Assembly: GCA_019418235.1 (NCBI GenBank)
Contig: DYCH01000035.1
Coordinates: 35,082-56,071, forward strand
Length of the DNA: 20,990 nt
Reading direction: 5' to 3'
Origin: Sutterella sp.
GTDB taxonomy: Bacteria; Pseudomonadota; Gammaproteobacteria; Burkholderiales; Burkholderiaceae_F
The position numbers and the translations under genes are program-made. This document shows positions 14,429 through 20,990 of this stretch, piece by piece (the first letter of the stretch is position 1; every line of letters begins with the position of its first letter). The notes under the pieces are model-generated. The model ran no database searches and was not told the DNA's origin. It was given only the letters and a program-made list of their open reading frames with translations.

Positions 14429-15739
14429 ATGGAGTTTCTTGCCAAAATCTTCAAGTTTGAAGAGAAGAATACTACCTTTAAGAAAGAATTAATGGCTGGC
14501 ATCACGGGCTTTATTACCGTGTGCTACGTCCTCTTCGTAGTCCCCGCCATGCTCTCTGACGCCGGTATGCCAAAAGAAGCTGCCACAGTTGCCGTCATTT
14601 GGGCTACGGCATTAGCGAGCTTTCTTATGGCCTTTTATGCCAATTTCCCCGTGATTGTTGCTCCGGGCTTGGGTATCTGCGCATTCTTTGCCTATTACGT
14701 CTGCGGTCCGATGGGATTAACGTGGCAAGCAGGTCTTGCAGCCGTCTTTATCTCTGGTGTCATCTTCTTACTTTTGACGGTCAGTCGAATTCGAGAAATG
14801 ATCATTCAGGCTGTACCCCTTGACATTAAATATGCCATCGTTGTGGGTCTCGGTTGCTTTATCTCCTTTATTGGTATGAAAAACGCCGGTATCATCGTTG
14901 CCGACCCGTCTACGTTTGTAGCGTTCGGTGACATGACGAGTTGGGAACCTTTATTAGCTGGCTTCGGTGCTTTATTTATCGGTGCCTTGATGGTTCGCCA
15001 GGTTCGTGGCGCCATGATCATTGGTATTCTCGTTATAACTGTTGTGGGTATGTCAGTAGGTGCTAGTCCCTTACCGGACTTCTCCAACATGTCAATGCCC
15101 AAGACCTTCGTACCGACGGAAACCCTTTTAGCATTGGACTTTAAATCCGTATTTCAATACGGTATTGTCACGATTGTCTTTACGTTGACGATGGTGGACT
15201 TATTTGACAACATGGGAACTCTAATCGGCTTGAGTCAACGCGCGCGCATGATGGACATGAAGACCGGTCACATTGAAGGTCTTAACCGTGCCCTATTGTC
15301 TGACTCTGTTGCAACCATGGGTTCTGGCATCATTGGTACGCCGACCTGCACGAGCTATGTGGAAAGTGCCGCTGCCATCGCAGAAGGCGGTCGCACTGGC
15401 ATGGTTCCTTTTGTAACGGCGATTTTGTTCTTAGCTTGCTTATTGGCCTTACCTTTGGTTCACATCGTTCCGGGTTACGCCACGGCTGCGGCTTTGATTG
15501 TGGTCGGAGCTTTGATGATGCAATCGGTCGTGCATATTCATTTCGAAGACTTCACGACCGGTATGCCTGCCTTCTTAACCATTTTGACCATGCCCTTGAC
15601 CTTTAACGTCGCAACGGGTTTTGGTTTGGGCTTCATCAGCTATGTATTGCTAAAGCTCTTAACGGGCAAGGAACGTGAATTGACCGTCATTACAGTTTTG
15701 ATTGCAGCAGCTTTTGCGATCAACTTTGTTTTACGGTGA
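14429..15739 (+). CDS. NCS2-family purine permease (AzgA/adenine-guanine-hypoxanthine type)
   Basis: This integral inner-membrane protein (436 aa) is very hydrophobic and long enough for the roughly 12-14 segments of the NCS2 fold. It probably imports purine bases with protons. Family marks are GITGFITVCYVLFVVPAML near the start, APGLGICAFFAYYV (78-91), DLFDNMGTL (257-265) and GTPTCTSYVESAAAIAEGGRTG from 303. Two departures stand out: remembered relatives usually have APGMGLNA where this has APGLGICA, and GTSTxTSYVESAAG where this has GTPTCTSYVESAAA. The substrate may therefore differ. The ATG has GGAG eight bases ahead. A TATCAT at 14387-14392 might be its -10, without a clear -35. It is a single gene divergent from the yqhD-like gene. 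Confidence 0.9.
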   Translation: MEFLAKIFKFEEKNTTFKKELMAGITGFITVCYVLFVVPAMLSDAGMPKEAATVAVIWATALASFLMAFYANFPVIVAPGLGICAFFAYYVCGPMGLTWQAGLAAVFISGVIFLLLTVSRIREMIIQAVPLDIKYAIVVGLGCFISFIGMKNAGIIVADPSTFVAFGDMTSWEPLLAGFGALFIGALMVRQVRGAMIIGILVITVVGMSVGASPLPDFSNMSMPKTFVPTETLLALDFKSVFQYGIVTIVFTLTMVDLFDNMGTLIGLSQRARMMDMKTGHIEGLNRALLSDSVATMGSGIIGTPTCTSYVESAAAIAEGGRTGMVPFVTAILFLACLLALPLVHIVPGYATAAALIVVGALMMQSVVHIHFEDFTTGMPAFLTILTMPLTFNVATGFGLGFISYVLLKLLTGKERELTVITVLIAAAFAINFVLR

Positions 15740-15803
15740 TCCACTCCCCTTTAATTACAGGGATTTCTTACTGGTTTTCTTTAAACAAAACAACTTTTGT
15801 CAA

Positions 15804-15832
15804 AGCGGCTCGTTCCAAAACGAGCCGTTTTT
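15804..15832 (+). terminator. Rho-independent terminator after the purine permease
   Basis: CGGCTCGTT (15806-15814) and AACGAGCCG (15819-15827) form a perfect 9-bp stem with a four-base loop and run into TTTTT. It is 65 bases past the permease stop. Confidence 0.92.
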
Positions 15833-15843
15833 GCATTTGAAAT

Positions 15844-15876
15844 AAAAAATCCGAACCTCATTTCTGAAAATTCGGA
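15844..15876 (-). terminator. Rho-independent terminator of tRNA-Leu
   Basis: On the minus strand TCCGAA pairs with TTCGGA (inner TCA/TGA also pair) and is followed by TTTTTT. It lies just past the tRNA 3' end. Confidence 0.75.
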
Positions 15877-15886
15877 CTCTTGAGTT

Positions 15887-15972
15887 TGGTGCGGGAGATC
15901 GGACTCGAACCGACACGCCTTAACAGCGTCAGGACCTAAACCTGGTGCGTCTACCAATTTCGCCACCCCCGC
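15887..15972 (-). tRNA. tRNA-Leu (anticodon UAG)
   Basis: This 86-base class II tRNA has an encoded CCA. The acceptor pairs GCGGGGG with CTCCCGC (one G-U). The D-arm is TGGCGAAATTGGTAGACGC-like, the anticodon stem-loop CCAGG TTTAGGT CCTGA contains TAG, a variable arm is present, and the T-arm is GTCGG TTCGAGT CCGAT. Confidence 0.97.
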
Positions 15973-15986
15973 AACCAGAGCGTGTA

Positions 15987-16015
15987 AGTTTACACAAACT
16001 TGCAGTCAGTCTCAA
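15987..16015 (-). promoter_or_regulatory. Sigma-70 promoter of tRNA-Leu
   Basis: On the minus strand TTGAGA (16015-16010), a 17-base spacer and TAAACT (15992-15987). The -10 lies inside the palindrome GTGTAAGTTTACAC (15982-15995). Confidence 0.6.
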
Positions 16016-16036
16016 GGTAAACCCAAGACAAATACA

Positions 16037-16094
16037 AATGGCTCTCGGTGCTGGAGATCGGATTCGAACCGACACGCCTACTCAGAGAGCCATT
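16037..16094. repeat. Inverted repeat enclosing a tRNA-like fragment
   Basis: AATGGCTCTC (16037-16046) and GAGAGCCATT (16085-16094) are exact 10-base reverse complements. The 38 bases between them are mostly a tRNA-Leu 3' fragment. On the minus strand the repeat lies just after the UreE-like gene and is followed by T-rich sequence, so it may act as its terminator. A direct repeat CTCGGTGCTG occurs at 16044-16053 and 16099-16108. Confidence 0.7.
16046..16080 (-). pseudogene. 3' fragment of a tRNA-Leu (T-arm and acceptor 3' strand only)
   Basis: These 35 bases match the 3' end of the intact tRNA-Leu (15887-15921) at 31 positions. The T-arm GTCGG TTCGAAT CCGAT is intact and still pairs. The acceptor 3' strand reads CTCCAGC instead of CTCCCGC, and CCG replaces CCA. 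The 5' half, D-arm and anticodon arm are absent. It could be a leftover of a tandem tRNA-Leu, or the footprint of an element that once integrated at a tRNA 3' end. Confidence 0.75.
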
Positions 16095-16116
16095 GTTACT
16101 CGGTGCTGACTCGGAA

Positions 16117-16848
16117 TTACTTATCCTTGCAGCAGCAACCACCTTCTTCATGGTGATGATGGTGATGTTCGTGATTGCCACAACCACAGCCTTCACCATG
16201 TTCGTGATGATGACCATGACCACCGCAACCACAGCCTTCACCGTGTTCGTGATGATGTTCATGACCGCCGCAGCCACAACCTTCACCATGTTCATGATGG
16301 TGATGATGACCGCCGCAACCACAGCCTTCGCCATGTTCATGGTGATGATGGCCGCCACAACCGCAACCTTCACCGTGTTCATGATGATGGCCACCACAGC
16401 CGCAACCACAACCTTCTTCCTCTTCAGGAATACGGATCGGATCAAAAGCCAACACGCCTTCTTCAAACTCTAAGCCGACGGCAGAAAGTAAACGTGCCAA
16501 CGTTGCGTCTTGCAACACGGCAAAACCATTTTCACATTGAGCAACTTCAATACCGCGGTTTAACAAAGCCACAACGGCTTCAGCCACCACTTCTTCATCA
16601 CCCTTGATGATGAAAACCGGTTCTTCTTGAGGGGCAACCACATAGAAATGACCGGCTTCGTCCAAAAGAACGTCACCGACATTTAATGGACGCATTTCTT
16701 CAATGGCCACTTCCAACGTCTTTTCACCCACGACAAATTGCTTGGGCAAATCTTGACGTTGAGCGCTCGTCAAAGCAATGTGATCGGCACGATCCAAAAT
16801 GGTCTTGGCCGGTGCTGCCTTAGGGGCAAGAATCTTCGTAATCTTCAT
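16117..16848 (-). CDS. UreE-like metallochaperone with six Cys/His-rich C-terminal repeats
   Basis: The protein is 243 aa from the ATG at 16848-16846, which has GAGGA about ten bases ahead; a GTG nine bases upstream is too close to that site. Residues about 15-140 align with UreE: DHIALTSAQRQ, then LNVGDVLLDEAGHFYVVAPQEEPV (UreE N domain), and LLNRGIEV..LQDATLARLLSAVGLEFEEG..AFDP (metal-binding C domain). UreE delivers nickel to urease, and its key His lies in a GNRHVPLQ-type motif; here the position reads NRG, so that ligand is missing. The tail (146-243) instead has six units of about 15 residues built on GEGCGCGGHHHHEH, ending CCCKDK: 32 His and 16 Cys. It probably binds nickel, zinc or copper in the cytosol. 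No urease gene is present in the window; it is third in an operon with alr and radA. Confidence 0.82.
   Translation of the reverse strand: MKITKILAPKAAPAKTILDRADHIALTSAQRQDLPKQFVVGEKTLEVAIEEMRPLNVGDVLLDEAGHFYVVAPQEEPVFIIKGDEEVVAEAVVALLNRGIEVAQCENGFAVLQDATLARLLSAVGLEFEEGVLAFDPIRIPEEEEGCGCGCGGHHHEHGEGCGCGGHHHHEHGEGCGCGGHHHHHEHGEGCGCGGHEHHHEHGEGCGCGGHGHHHEHGEGCGCGNHEHHHHHHEEGGCCCKDK
16150..16413 (-). repeat. Six in-frame tandem repeats (42-48 bases each) encoding the Cys/His tail
   Basis: The units encode variants of GEGCGCGGHHHHEH. Their His runs differ in length and composition (HHHEH, HHHHEH, HHHHHEH, HEHHHEH, HGHHHEH, HEHHHHHH). Such repeats readily gain or lose copies, so the tail length probably varies among strains. 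Confidence 0.9.
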
Positions 16849-16874
16849 ATCAATCACTTCCTCTTGTTAAAAAA

Positions 16875-18260
16875 CTAGTGCGAAACGGCATCTAATGCAT
16901 CGCTTAAGCGATCCACCGCAACAATCTCCAACCCTTCAATGGGCGACTTGGGGGCATTGGCTTTGGGGATAATGGCTCGACCGAAACCCAATTTTGCCGC
17001 TTCTTTTAATCTTTCCTGACCTCGCGGTGCGGGACGAATTTCGCCCGACAAACCGACTTCACCAAAAACAACCAAGCCTTCAGGTAAAGCTCGATTGCGC
17101 ATGGACGAATAAATGGCCAACAACACAGCTAAGTCTGCTGCAGGTTCTGTAATTTTAACCCCGCCCACGGCATTGACAAAAACGTCCTGATCAAAGCAAG
17201 CCAAACCTGCATGACGGTGCAACACGGCCAAAAGCATCGCAAGACGTTGTTGATCTAAGCCCACGGATAAGCGTCTGGGGCTAGGCAAATGCGTGGAATC
17301 CACCAAGGCTTGCACTTCGACCAAAAGCGGACGCGTCCCCTCTTGAGTCACCATCACGATGGAACCGGGCACATTACCCTTGTGTTCGGATAAGAAAATA
17401 GCCGACGGGTTAGAAACACCACGCAACCCACGATCGGTCATGGCAAAAACACCCAATTCATTCACCGCACCAAAACGATTCTTAAAGGCACGGATTAATC
17501 GAAAGTTGGAGTGCGTTTCGCCTTCAAAATACAAAACGGTATCAACGATATGTTCTAAGACACGGGGACCAGCCAAACTGCCGTCCTTTGTTACGTGACC
17601 CACAAAAATTAAAGTAATGCCTTCATTTTTAGCGATTCGCGTTAAACGAGCAGAACACTCTCGAACTTGCGTCACTGAGCCAGGAGCCGATTCCAATTGA
17701 TCGGAAAAAAGCGTTTGAATGGAGTCGATGACCACAAATTGAGGCTTCTCAGCTAAAAGCGTCGCCTCAATGTTTTCTAATTGGATTTCACTCATCAAAC
17801 GCATGCCTTGAGGTTCTAACCCCAAGCGCTTGGCACGCAACGCAATTTGACCAGGACTTTCTTCGCCACTGACGTACAAAGCTCGGACACCCTCGTGTAC
17901 CAAGCGATGCATCACTTGAAGCAAAAGCGTTGACTTACCGATACCGGGATCGCCACCAATTAAAGAGACGGCGCCGGGCACTAAGCCACCACCCATCACA
18001 CGGTCAAACTCAGAAAAGCCCGTCACAATGCGAGGCACTTCTTCGGCTTGAACGTCATCGAGATTTAAGACTTTGCTAGCCTTGATGATAGAGGTACGGG
18101 ATCGAGCGTCACCAAAGCGCGCCGCAACGCCCGTCTCAACGACAAATTCTTTGAGCGTATTCCATTGACCACAGTGAGGACATTTCCCCGCCCACTTGAT
18201 TGTTGTTCCACCACATTCGGAACAAACGTATTCAACTTTGCGTTTCTTAGACGTGGCCAT
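16875..18260 (-). CDS. radA: DNA repair protein RadA (Sms)
   Basis: RadA (461 aa; about 460 in E. coli) is a hexameric DnaB-like helicase that promotes branch migration during recombination. In order: the C4 zinc finger (C13, C16, C27, C30), a RecA-like ATPase with Walker A GGDPGIGKST (102-111) and Walker B FVVIDSIQ (175-182), the RadA-specific KNRFG (260-264), and a C-terminal Lon-protease-like domain (about 310-461) without the protease active site. The ATG overlaps the alr stop codon in TAATG, with GAGGA just upstream inside alr, so translation is probably coupled. The order alr-radA is familiar in Burkholderiales. Confidence 0.97.
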   Translation of the reverse strand: MATSKKRKVEYVCSECGGTTIKWAGKCPHCGQWNTLKEFVVETGVAARFGDARSRTSIIKASKVLNLDDVQAEEVPRIVTGFSEFDRVMGGGLVPGAVSLIGGDPGIGKSTLLLQVMHRLVHEGVRALYVSGEESPGQIALRAKRLGLEPQGMRLMSEIQLENIEATLLAEKPQFVVIDSIQTLFSDQLESAPGSVTQVRECSARLTRIAKNEGITLIFVGHVTKDGSLAGPRVLEHIVDTVLYFEGETHSNFRLIRAFKNRFGAVNELGVFAMTDRGLRGVSNPSAIFLSEHKGNVPGSIVMVTQEGTRPLLVEVQALVDSTHLPSPRRLSVGLDQQRLAMLLAVLHRHAGLACFDQDVFVNAVGGVKITEPAADLAVLLAIYSSMRNRALPEGLVVFGEVGLSGEIRPAPRGQERLKEAAKLGFGRAIIPKANAPKSPIEGLEIVAVDRLSDALDAVSH

Positions 18261-19348
18261 TAATTCTCGTCCTCAACCACGGGCACGCGTAAAGCCAAGG
18301 CGCACATTAATTCGTAACCGATGGTGTGGCAATAGGTCGCAATTTCATTGATGGAAATATTTTTGCCCCAAAGTTCCACATTGCTACCAAGTTTGGCTTC
18401 CGGGACATCGGTCACATCAATGGTGAGCATATCCATGGAAACGGCGCCCACGATCGGAGCGATTTTGCCTTCAACATAGGTAGGCGCTCCATCAGGCGTT
18501 GCACGCGGATAGCCGTCAGCGTAACCGCAGGCCACCACGGCAATACGAGAAGGACGTTGGGTGATAAAGCGAGACCCATAACCAATGGCTTCACCCTTAG
18601 GCACGTCTTGAATCGCCAAAATCTTGGCAGACAACGTCATGGCCGGACGGATATCTAATTCTTTAGAGGAAATTTTGCTGTCGGGACTTGCACCATAAAG
18701 GGCAACACCCGCACGCACGGCTTCACCCCCAACTTCACTTCTAAATAAAAGAGCGGCGGAGTTTGCCATACAGAGGTTTTCTTCGACTTGAGCTAAACGG
18801 CCCATGCGAGCCAATTGCTTGGCAACCGAAGACGGATTTTCAGATAAGTAGCTGGGCTCGGCATTAGCAAAGTGCGTCACAATCCCCATGACTTCAACGC
18901 CCGGAATGGCCATCAACTCATCTTTGACCATGCGTTCTTCAACGGGCAAAAAGCCTAAACGGTTCATACCGGAATTAAGCTTAATGTGAACCTTCATGGA
19001 CTTATATGGGGCATGAGCCTTCAAAAGCTCAATCATGTGACGGTTGTGCACTAAGGTTTCAATGTTGTACTTTTCTAAAAGCGGAAGATCGGTTTCATCA
19101 AAAAAGCCTTCCAACAACAAAATACGTTTAATCCAACCGGCCTCACGCACAGCTTGCGCATCACACAAGTCAATCATGGCCAAACCGTCCGCATCGGCAA
19201 ACGCTCGTGCCGCACGCAACAAACCGTGGCCGTATGCATTGGCTTTCACAACAGCCCAAAGCGTACGACCTTGTGCAGCATGGCGCATGCGTTCTAAATT
19301 ATGACGCAATGAACCCATATGAACAGTGGCGCATATAGGACGTGGCAT
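18260..19348 (-). CDS. alr: Alanine racemase
   Basis: Alr (362 aa) interconverts L- and D-alanine with pyridoxal phosphate, supplying D-Ala for peptidoglycan. The PLP lysine is K35 in AVVKANAYGHG and the catalytic tyrosine Y257 in AIGYGSRF. Other family marks are HIKLNSGMNRLGF (121-133), VTHFANAE (157-164), RAGVALYGASP (212-222), CGYADGYPR (274-282) and GAVSMDML (301-308). I start at the ATG at 19348, which has GGGGGAG about ten bases ahead; the frame extends 57 codons further upstream but that part has no alr features. It heads the alr-radA-UreE-like operon and is divergent from lplT. Confidence 0.97.
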   Translation of the reverse strand: MPRPICATVHMGSLRHNLERMRHAAQGRTLWAVVKANAYGHGLLRAARAFADADGLAMIDLCDAQAVREAGWIKRILLLEGFFDETDLPLLEKYNIETLVHNRHMIELLKAHAPYKSMKVHIKLNSGMNRLGFLPVEERMVKDELMAIPGVEVMGIVTHFANAEPSYLSENPSSVAKQLARMGRLAQVEENLCMANSAALLFRSEVGGEAVRAGVALYGASPDSKISSKELDIRPAMTLSAKILAIQDVPKGEAIGYGSRFITQRPSRIAVVACGYADGYPRATPDGAPTYVEGKIAPIVGAVSMDMLTIDVTDVPEAKLGSNVELWGKNISINEIATYCHTIGYELMCALALRVPVVEDEN

Positions 19349-19366
19349 AGTAGAAAAACTCCCCCA

Positions 19367-19392
19367 TGAAACCGGAGATATGACAGGTTTCA
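19367..19392 (-). repeat. Inverted repeat in the alr leader
   Basis: TGAAACC (19367-19373) and GGTTTCA (19386-19392) are exact 7-base reverse complements with a 12-base centre, immediately upstream of the alr ribosome site. It could be an operator or an RNA hairpin that limits translation. Confidence 0.4.
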
Positions 19393-19428
19393 CATACACA
19401 AAACAAAGATTTCTAATTTTAACCCCCT

Positions 19429-19457
19429 GAGATAGCATTAGGGGAGATGAGTTGCAA
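19429..19457 (-). promoter_or_regulatory. Candidate promoter of alr
   Basis: On the minus strand TTGCAA (19457-19452), a 17-base spacer and TATCTC (19434-19429) preceded by TGC. The hexamers are moderate. A CCCC/GGGG inverted repeat flanks the -10. It would give a leader of about 75 bases. Confidence 0.35.
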
Positions 19458-19560
19458 CAAATCTCGACATTAGGAAAAAATTTCCTCACTTTTGCAAAAA
19501 ATCTGCTCATGAACCACAACGGCGATTATTTTGTCCTAGAATCGGTCGTTCGTTGAATTT

Positions 19561-19569
19561 TGTTAGAAT
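19561..19569 (+). promoter_or_regulatory. Extended -10 promoter of lplT
   Basis: TGTTAGAAT is an extended -10 (TGn plus TAGAAT) about 28 bases before the lplT ATG. No clear -35 is seen. Confidence 0.45.
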
Positions 19570-19597
19570 TTACAGGTTAACTTTTTTAGAGCTCAAA

Positions 19598-20917
19598 ATG
19601 AAACGTGGTTTTTACTCCATTATGGGGGCGCAATTCTTGTCCAGCTTGGCCGATAATGCGCTTCTCATCGCTGCCATTGCTTTGTTGACTCAGCAAAACG
19701 CTCCAGATTGGATGACGCCGCTTTTAAAGCTTTTCTTCGTTTTGAGCTACATCTGCTTAGCCGCTTACGTTGGACTTTTCGCAGACTCCATGCCCAAGGG
19801 CCGAGTGATGTTTTATACGAACATGCTCAAAGTGGGCGGTTGTTTACTTATGCTCTTTGGCTCGCATCCGTTATTAGCCTACGCTGTCGTCGGTATCGGT
19901 GCTGCGGCCTACTCCCCTGCTAAATACGGGATTCTCACCGAACTCTTACCGCCCGTTAAACTCGTTTTGGCCAATAGCTGGATTGAAGGTTTAACCGTTG
20001 CTTCGATTATTTTGGGCGTTGTCTTGGGTGGCGTCTTAATTAATGACGCTGTCTCTGCCACGATTCTTGCAAGCGGGTTTCCTTTTGAAGCTTTAGGCAT
20101 TGCATCGCCTGCTCAAGCTGCCATTGCCTTTATCGTTTTGGTGTACATGGGGGCAGCTGCCGTTAACCTTTTGATCCCGGATACGGGTGCTCGCTACCCG
20201 AAGGCAGACTTCCATCCCATCCAAACGTTAAAGACGTTCTATAAGAGCTGCTCCGTTTTGTGGACGGATCGTTTGGGTCAGATCTCTTTATCCGTGACAA
20301 CGCTTTTCTGGGGTGCCGGTGCCGTACTTCAATTCTTGGTTTTAAAGTGGGCTGAATACGCTTTGGGCATGGACTTGTCGCAAGGCGCTATCCTTCAAGC
20401 CGTTGTTTCTGTCGGGATTGCCATTGGTGCTGTTTTGGCTGCACAACTCGTTTCCTTAAAGGATTCCCTAAAGGTTTTACCGATGGGGATTTTGATGGGT
20501 GTGCTGGTCACGGGGGCGGCTTATTTTGACCAATCAATGATGCCCGCTGGTGGCATTGAAATCGCCGGCTTCATGGTCACGTGGGGCATGTGGGTCGCTG
20601 GCGCCATCATGGTGGTCGTTGGCATCTGCGCCGGTTTCTTTGTTGTCCCAATGAATGCGCTTTTGCAACATCGCGGTTACGTATTGATGAGTGCCGGTAA
20701 GTCCATTGCCGTTCAAAACTTCAACGAAAATCTTTCCATTCTCGTGATGCTCGGCATCTACTCTTTGTTAATTACGATGAATTTAAGCGTGCCGACCACG
20801 ATGTTGATCTTCGGCAGTTTCGTGATGATTTCGATGTTGTTGGTGATCTTAAAGCACCGCAAGAATCAACGTGAGTACGACTCGACTCACTTGATTGGTG
20901 AAGAAAAGCGCCACTAG
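19598..20917 (+). CDS. lplT: Lysophospholipid transporter LplT (MFS)
   Basis: LplT (439 aa) is a major-facilitator protein of the inner membrane, with about 12 segments, that flips lysophospholipids inward for re-acylation. I start at the ATG at 19598 because MKRGFYSIMGAQFLSSLADNALL aligns with the E. coli start region (AQFLSAFGDNALL). The longer frame begins at a TTG and overlaps the promoter. Diagnostic stretches are GIGAAAYSPAKYGILTEL, TTLFWGAGAVLQFLVLKW and GGFFVVPLNALLQ-like GFFVVPMNALLQHRG, then SIAVQNFNENLSILVMLGIYSL near the C-terminus. In E. coli lplT is followed by the acyltransferase gene aas; here a terminator follows, so the partner enzyme must lie elsewhere if present. The ribosome site is weak (AGAG). 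Confidence 0.95.
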   Translation: MKRGFYSIMGAQFLSSLADNALLIAAIALLTQQNAPDWMTPLLKLFFVLSYICLAAYVGLFADSMPKGRVMFYTNMLKVGGCLLMLFGSHPLLAYAVVGIGAAAYSPAKYGILTELLPPVKLVLANSWIEGLTVASIILGVVLGGVLINDAVSATILASGFPFEALGIASPAQAAIAFIVLVYMGAAAVNLLIPDTGARYPKADFHPIQTLKTFYKSCSVLWTDRLGQISLSVTTLFWGAGAVLQFLVLKWAEYALGMDLSQGAILQAVVSVGIAIGAVLAAQLVSLKDSLKVLPMGILMGVLVTGAAYFDQSMMPAGGIEIAGFMVTWGMWVAGAIMVVVGICAGFFVVPMNALLQHRGYVLMSAGKSIAVQNFNENLSILVMLGIYSLLITMNLSVPTTMLIFGSFVMISMLLVILKHRKNQREYDSTHLIGEEKRH

Positions 20918-20934
20918 TATTGATGTAACTTAGT

Positions 20935-20982
20935 CAAAGGGGGTGTTGCAAAACTCATGTTTTGTTGCCCCCTTTGTTTTTT
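20935..20982 (+). terminator. Rho-independent terminator after lplT
   Basis: CAAAGGGGG (20935-20943) pairs with CCCCCTTTG (20968-20976), with a further CAAAAC/GTTTTG stem inside, and is followed by six T residues. Confidence 0.93.
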
Positions 20983-20990
20983 CTCTTGTA

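Noticed and set aside
15781..15966. A 61-codon minus-strand frame over tRNA-Leu
   Set aside because: It is a translation of the tRNA itself (KLVDAPGLGPDAV-type artefact).
16037..16094. The inverted repeat around the tRNA fragment as a tiny transposable element
   Set aside because: No target-site duplication flanks it, and the arms do not resemble known element ends. It is kept as a repeat only.
15990..16473. Two overlapping frames across the His/Cys repeat region, rich in Val/Met/Ala/Thr
   Set aside because: They are alternate-frame readings of a tandem repeat; only the UreE-like frame joins a recognisable domain and a good ribosome site.

Overview
The window looks like a core chromosomal segment from a betaproteobacterium of the order Burkholderiales, most plausibly a host-associated Sutterellaceae (Sutterella/Parasutterella-like) organism. 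This is inferred from gene content and order: tig-clpP-clpX-lon followed by tRNA-Val, tRNA-Asp and ppiD, and an lplT/alr/radA cluster. A gut-type AAA-ATPase/PD-(D/E)XK gene adds to the impression. No rRNA, CRISPR array, prophage or intact insertion sequence was seen.

Layout: 1-397 holds the 5' part of purL on the minus strand, running off the window edge. It is divergent from a 60-residue winged-helix protein (655-837, +) and a fused NAD(P)HX epimerase/dehydratase (982-2538, +). The minus-strand block from 11046 down to 2668 is the protein quality-control island: trigger factor, ClpP, ClpX, Lon, a tRNA-Val/tRNA-Asp/tRNA-Asp operon and the periplasmic chaperone PpiD. Nascent-chain folding, ATP-dependent proteolysis and periplasmic folding are thus encoded side by side. 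Several terminators and promoters split the island into separate units, including a close match to a heat-shock (sigma-32) promoter in front of lon.

11413-14292 (-) is more accessory: an AT-richer AAA-ATPase/nuclease-fold gene and a YqhD-like iron-type alcohol dehydrogenase. Divergent from the latter is an NCS2-family purine permease (14429-15739, +). After it come tRNA-Leu(UAG) (-) and a second, 3'-only tRNA-Leu-like fragment enclosed in an inverted repeat. Next is a minus-strand operon read in the order alr, radA, UreE-like gene. The UreE-like protein ends in six tandem Cys/His-rich repeats, and no urease gene is visible. lplT (19598-20917, +) is divergent from alr and ends in a strong terminator.

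Most of the window is ordinary core genome. The items that most deserve a second look are the UreE-like protein with its CGCG/His repeat tail, the tRNA-Leu fragment beside it, the hairpin-rich leader upstream of tig, and the lon heat-shock promoter built into a palindrome.
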